64,000 nucleotides of DNA from Protea cynaroides (Eukaryota > Streptophyta > Magnoliopsida > Proteales > Proteaceae). Both the position numbers and the translations under genes were made by a program. Positions 61,037 through 64,000 of this stretch are shown here, piece after piece (within the stretch, counting starts at the first letter, position 1; each line of letters opens with the position of its first letter). Below the pieces are notes generated by a model. That model did not search any database. It was not told where the DNA came from and saw only the letters and a program-made list of their open reading frames with translations. The DNA is taken from NCBI GenBank assembly GCA_028583415.1, contig CM053268.1, forward strand, positions 14,382,055 to 14,446,054, in the 5' to 3' direction.

Positions 61037-61389
61037 TGTTAGCTAGATAATGATCATGCTAGATTGAGCATGATCGTGATAAGATTTTATATTGAAGGAA
61101 AGCTAGTTGGTGTGATTGATGCAAGATGGGTAATTTGGTTGGTGGGTAGGTGATTGTGGTAAGATCTCTTATAGAAGGAAAGTTGAGTAGCTGATTTGGT
61201 TGGTATACAAATTGTGTGGATTATATTATTATCTATGGATAGTTTTCCTTGTATTATTTCCTCTATTTAAAGGATAATAAACCTCCCCAAGAAGCATGAA
61301 GAACTTGGGGATTCTCACCGTGGAGTAAATTTCTGTGGTAGAAATTCGAACCACGTAAATATTTTCTCGTCTTTCCTTTATGGTTAACA
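61037..61389 (+). repeat. 3' LTR of the copia element
   Basis: 353 bp, partner of 2638-2995, lacking five bases near its end. Confidence 0.93.
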
Positions 61390-61577
61390 AAGGCAAAGTG
61401 AAGTATAAATTAATAATTAAATATAGAAAGATTTGGAATTAGTTACATAGTCATTTGATAGCATCTACTGTAGTGATTATGAAAGTTTCCTTTCTAAGTA
61501 AAAAAATTTCACTTCCCTTTTCTTTAATTCATTTTGTAATCAATAGTGTCTTCTAAAAGAAGGGGAAAAGAACTTTG

Positions 61578-61579
<2 letters not shown>
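61390..61579. other. Right flank, unique AT-rich sequence
   Basis: No frame or repeat recognised between the copia LTR and the (TA)n tract. Confidence 0.4.

Positions 61580-61661
<82 letters not shown>
61580..61661. repeat. (TA)41 microsatellite
   Basis: 82 bases of alternating AT. Short tyrosine/isoleucine frames on both strands are its translation. Confidence 0.95.
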
Positions 61662-61665
<4 letters not shown>

Positions 61666-62145
61666 ATACCCTCACACAATCTCAAGCTCTTCAAAAGAAA
61701 ATTATTCAAACTCCAAATTATGATTTGAATCAAATTTATCAATGGTTTACAAAACAAACTCCCCTTGCCAAATCCACAAATTCAACATCTTGAGTTAATT
61801 ACTCAATATCTCCAAAATGATATTAAAAATATTTATCAAGAAATAACAAATATCAAAAATCAAATCAAAATTACAACTCCCGATTCAAATATTTCTCAAC
61901 AAAATCTCAATCATTTTGTTGATACTGTTAAAAATATCCCATGGTATTTTCATACAAACTTAATTATCTCAGATACTTTTGTTTTTCAAACAATTACTCT
62001 TATTGATTCAGGGGCACAAATAAATTGCATTCAAGAACATTTAGGGTATCAAATTCATTTGCCTGGAAAAATAGGCGGGTATTGGGTTTATGTTTATATT
62101 TTACTTGTTGTTTGCTTAAATCTTACCTCGATAAAGTACGGGGAG
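61662..62145 (+). pseudogene. Pararetrovirus-like polyprotein relic, protease region (copy 1)
   Basis: Two frames joined by a shift near 61762: an alpha-helical, Gln/Asn/Ile-rich segment with a coiled-coil pattern (LQNDIKNIYQEITNIKNQI), then after about 45 residues an aspartic protease motif, LIDSGAQINCIQEHL, near 62000-62040. 'DSGA..NCIQE' is the form I know from endogenous caulimovirids of the petuvirus/florendovirus type, rather than the DSGATHSF of Ty3/gypsy. The match dissolves after about 62090 and the frame stops at 62146. No RT is present. A divergent gypsy element is the alternative. Broken and non-functional. Confidence 0.45.
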
Positions 62146-62298
62146 TAGACAGTGTTGGCAAAAGGTCGTGGAGGGCATTGGTGATTCGTAAGTCTCGAAG
62201 TCACAATGAGCCTTTATTTTGTCTAAATCTGGTTGTTATTGGGAGTATAGTAGGTAAGTGCAAAACTCTTTCAAAATATAATATACTATTCTCAATAT
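62146..62298. other. Unassigned spacer
   Basis: About 150 bp less AT-rich than its surroundings ('aaaggtcgtggagggcattgg'); no motif. Confidence 0.3.
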
Positions 62299-64000
62299 GA
62301 GTCTATCATTTAGAATGATGTCTTCTAGTCCTGTTTCTGATGAAGGACTTAGCACATCAGGTCATGATTGCGGTTATCAAAACCCATGTACATCACCTCA
62401 TTTCCAAATAGATAAACCAAAGCTTAGGGTAAACTTCGATCTTCTCCAAAACCAAATGAAAAGAGAATGATTTTTTTAATTATTTCTCAATAGAAGATCA
62501 ACAACACATAAAACAAAAATGGTATAGTTGTATGAATAGACTAGAAATGAATATTTTATTTTATGTTTATTTAGATAATTATATTCAAATCCATAATCTC
62601 TACCATCCATTTTCAGATACCTTATTCCATCCCCTCATCTAAAAAACAATACAAGATCTTGACCAAATAGAAATTTTAAAACAAACAAACAAACAGCTTG
62701 TAGACCTAAGTGTCCAAGAAACTTCAAATACAAAAGATCATGGTCAGGAATCTGCTAATCATACAGCAGTATTTATCTCTGGTTTGTCTTCTAAACCTGA
62801 AGATCCTTCAGATGATAATCCTGATATAAAATTGATCTCTGATTTATCCCACATACCGGATAAACAGGATGACATTTCAAAAACCAAAAATGATTGTCCT
62901 GATCTACATCAAATAGTTGAAAGACTTTCTGCCACACCAAATCACAATCCAAAATTAGTAGATATTGAGTCCAATCATAAATCTACTATAGACCAAAACC
63001 TAAAAGAACAAGTCAAGATTCCCGATAAAAAAATTTTCAATCCAAAGCCTCTTACTATTTCTAAATTTTCCCAAATAAAATTTTCAGAACATAGTAATGA
63101 TACAAAATTGGTAAACTTAGAGTTTGACCATAAGTCTAACTCAACTCAAAAACCAAAGGTACAAGAAAATATTCTAGATAAGCCTAAAAATATCTACATC
63201 TAATTTTTTCCAAATGACTGAGGGATTTTCACAAAATAGTTACCACCCAACAATATTAGACTCTATGTCTTCAACCGGCCCATTCTAAATCCTTGATAAA
63301 CAAAATAACAAATTTTCAAATGGCAAATGGTGTCAATACCACCGAAACTTCCAAAATCTTAGATCTTAAGTTTGATAAAAAAACCACTTATAATACCCAA
63401 ATATTTCACGATGAAAAACATCATAAGTATTTGTCTAAAATATATTTTCCAAATAAATTTCAAAACATACAAAACGATCTAAACATCAAAGGTTTCATTT
63501 CTTGCTGTCATAATAAATGGTCAAAATATGGTTATAAACAAAAATAATTGATACAAGAAGGTTATGTCAATTACACCAATAAATTCTAAATAAATACAAA
63601 TTTTAGAAAATCACAAATTTAAATTTTAAATACATAAATATTCGATCTACATTACAAATAAATTGTAAAAATTTTAAACATTGAAAATATAAAAGATAAA
63701 AAAATTTGTAAGCAAGAAATTAAAATCTCAAAATAATTATTATAAATGTCACGTAATCAAAACTATTTCTTTTTCCCAAATTAGTATAATCAAATCTAAT
63801 CACATCAGTATCTTATTATACCAATCCAACATGAACAAATTGATCAATACATATCACAACCTCAAATATTAGATTCTCAAATAACTACAAATACTATCCA
63901 AAATCTTCAACGAGAAATTAAACAAATCAAAAAAGAAATTTCTAAATTAAAACAATCAAAGAATGAATCTCATCAAACCCAATCTTCACAATAAATTCAA
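62299..64000 (+). pseudogene. Pararetrovirus-like polyprotein relic (copy 2, runs off the window)
   Basis: A very A/T-rich, broken coding-like stretch. Frames: MMSSSPVSDEGLSTSG from about 62320; after a shift near 62468 a W..CMNRLEMNILFYVYLDNY segment ending YHPF; a long acidic/Lys-rich hydrophilic part open at 62784-63203; a frame at 63293-63547; and near 63900-63970 a helix LQREIKQIKKEISKLKQ like the one upstream of the protease in copy 1. The order suggests a capsid/coiled-coil part of the same polyprotein, with its protease beyond the window end. Identity is inferred from composition and the neighbouring copy; the hydrophilic middle shows no known motif. Confidence 0.35.

Larger units (their letters stand above)
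2638..61389 (+). mobile_element. Ty1/copia LTR retrotransposon, split by four insertions
   Basis: The two ends are near-identical ~355 bp LTRs (2638-2995 and 61037-61389) starting TGTTAGC and ending TTAACA. A primer-binding site TGGTATCAGAG follows the left LTR and a polypurine tract GAGGGGGAA precedes the right one. Coding pieces lie in the order gag, protease, integrase, RT, RNase H, which is the copia order. They are separated by insertions at 4026-8824, 10563-16884, 17286-20785 and 21760-60896. By hand I count about 10-11 substitutions and one 5-base gap between the LTRs, so roughly 3 percent divergence. Flanking pentamers are gatgc and aaggc, not a clean duplication, so the ends may have decayed. 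The element is dead. Confidence 0.93.

Noticed and set aside
61524..61757. Tyr-Ile repeat proteins on both strands
   Set aside because: Translation of (TA)41.

Overview
This window is plant nuclear DNA: a large-genome angiosperm, very AT-rich, made almost wholly of nested LTR retrotransposons. I see no intact host gene, tRNA or rRNA. The lineages are all plant types: a Ty1/copia element with a tRNA-iMet primer site, Del/Tekay-like Ty3/gypsy elements with ~2.25 kb LTRs and a chromodomain-like integrase tail, an Athila/Tat-like remnant with a tRNA-Asp-type primer site, and an Ogre/Tat- or LARD-like element with ~5 kb LTRs. The species cannot be read from the sequence.

Layout. The left flank (1-2637) holds an old relic of a 5-kb-type LTR. 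From 2638 to 61389 lies one copia element whose ~4.8 kb body was split four times: by an Athila-like element (4026-8824, TSD ctgct), a Del/Tekay solo LTR (10563-16884, TSD acagc/atagc), a deleted Del/Tekay element on the minus strand (17286-20785) and the very long element here called E (21760-60896, minus strand, TSD ataac). The copia gag, protease, integrase, RT, RNase H and extreme C-terminus can be followed across these breaks. Second-level insertions: a 5-kb-family solo LTR (10972-15115, TSD ccacc/ccgcc) inside the first Del/Tekay solo LTR; and, inside E, a Del/Tekay solo LTR (32337-34591, TSD cttat), a second 5-kb-family solo LTR (37393-42525, TSD gtgat) and a nearly complete Del/Tekay element, here called D (43162-55086, minus strand, TSD taatc). 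The right flank (61390-64000) has a long (TA)n tract followed by decayed pieces resembling a plant pararetrovirus polyprotein.

How the parts work. D carries gag and a pol reading frame (protease, RT, RNase H, integrase, chromodomain-like tail) broken by few stops, most explained by C-to-T change. Between its 5' LTR and gag, on the opposite strand, lies an extra reading frame of roughly 430 codons. The same frame is the main thing kept in the deleted element at 17286-20785. It has a conserved splice acceptor just before the ATG, a good upstream donor in D, protein-level conservation between the two copies, and a downstream hairpin with a compensatory base change. This antisense gene, with the clusters of GGTCGA-type palindromes around the LTR promoters and gag leader of the same family, is the best candidate for a little-described system here.

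E has no recognisable protein. Its body is a mosaic of six minisatellite arrays (136, ~57, 72, 38, 88 and 58 bp periods), and its LTRs contain many different short perfect hairpins. It is probably a non-autonomous derivative mobilised in trans. All boundaries were placed by eye from LTR ends and target-site duplications; similarities were judged visually.
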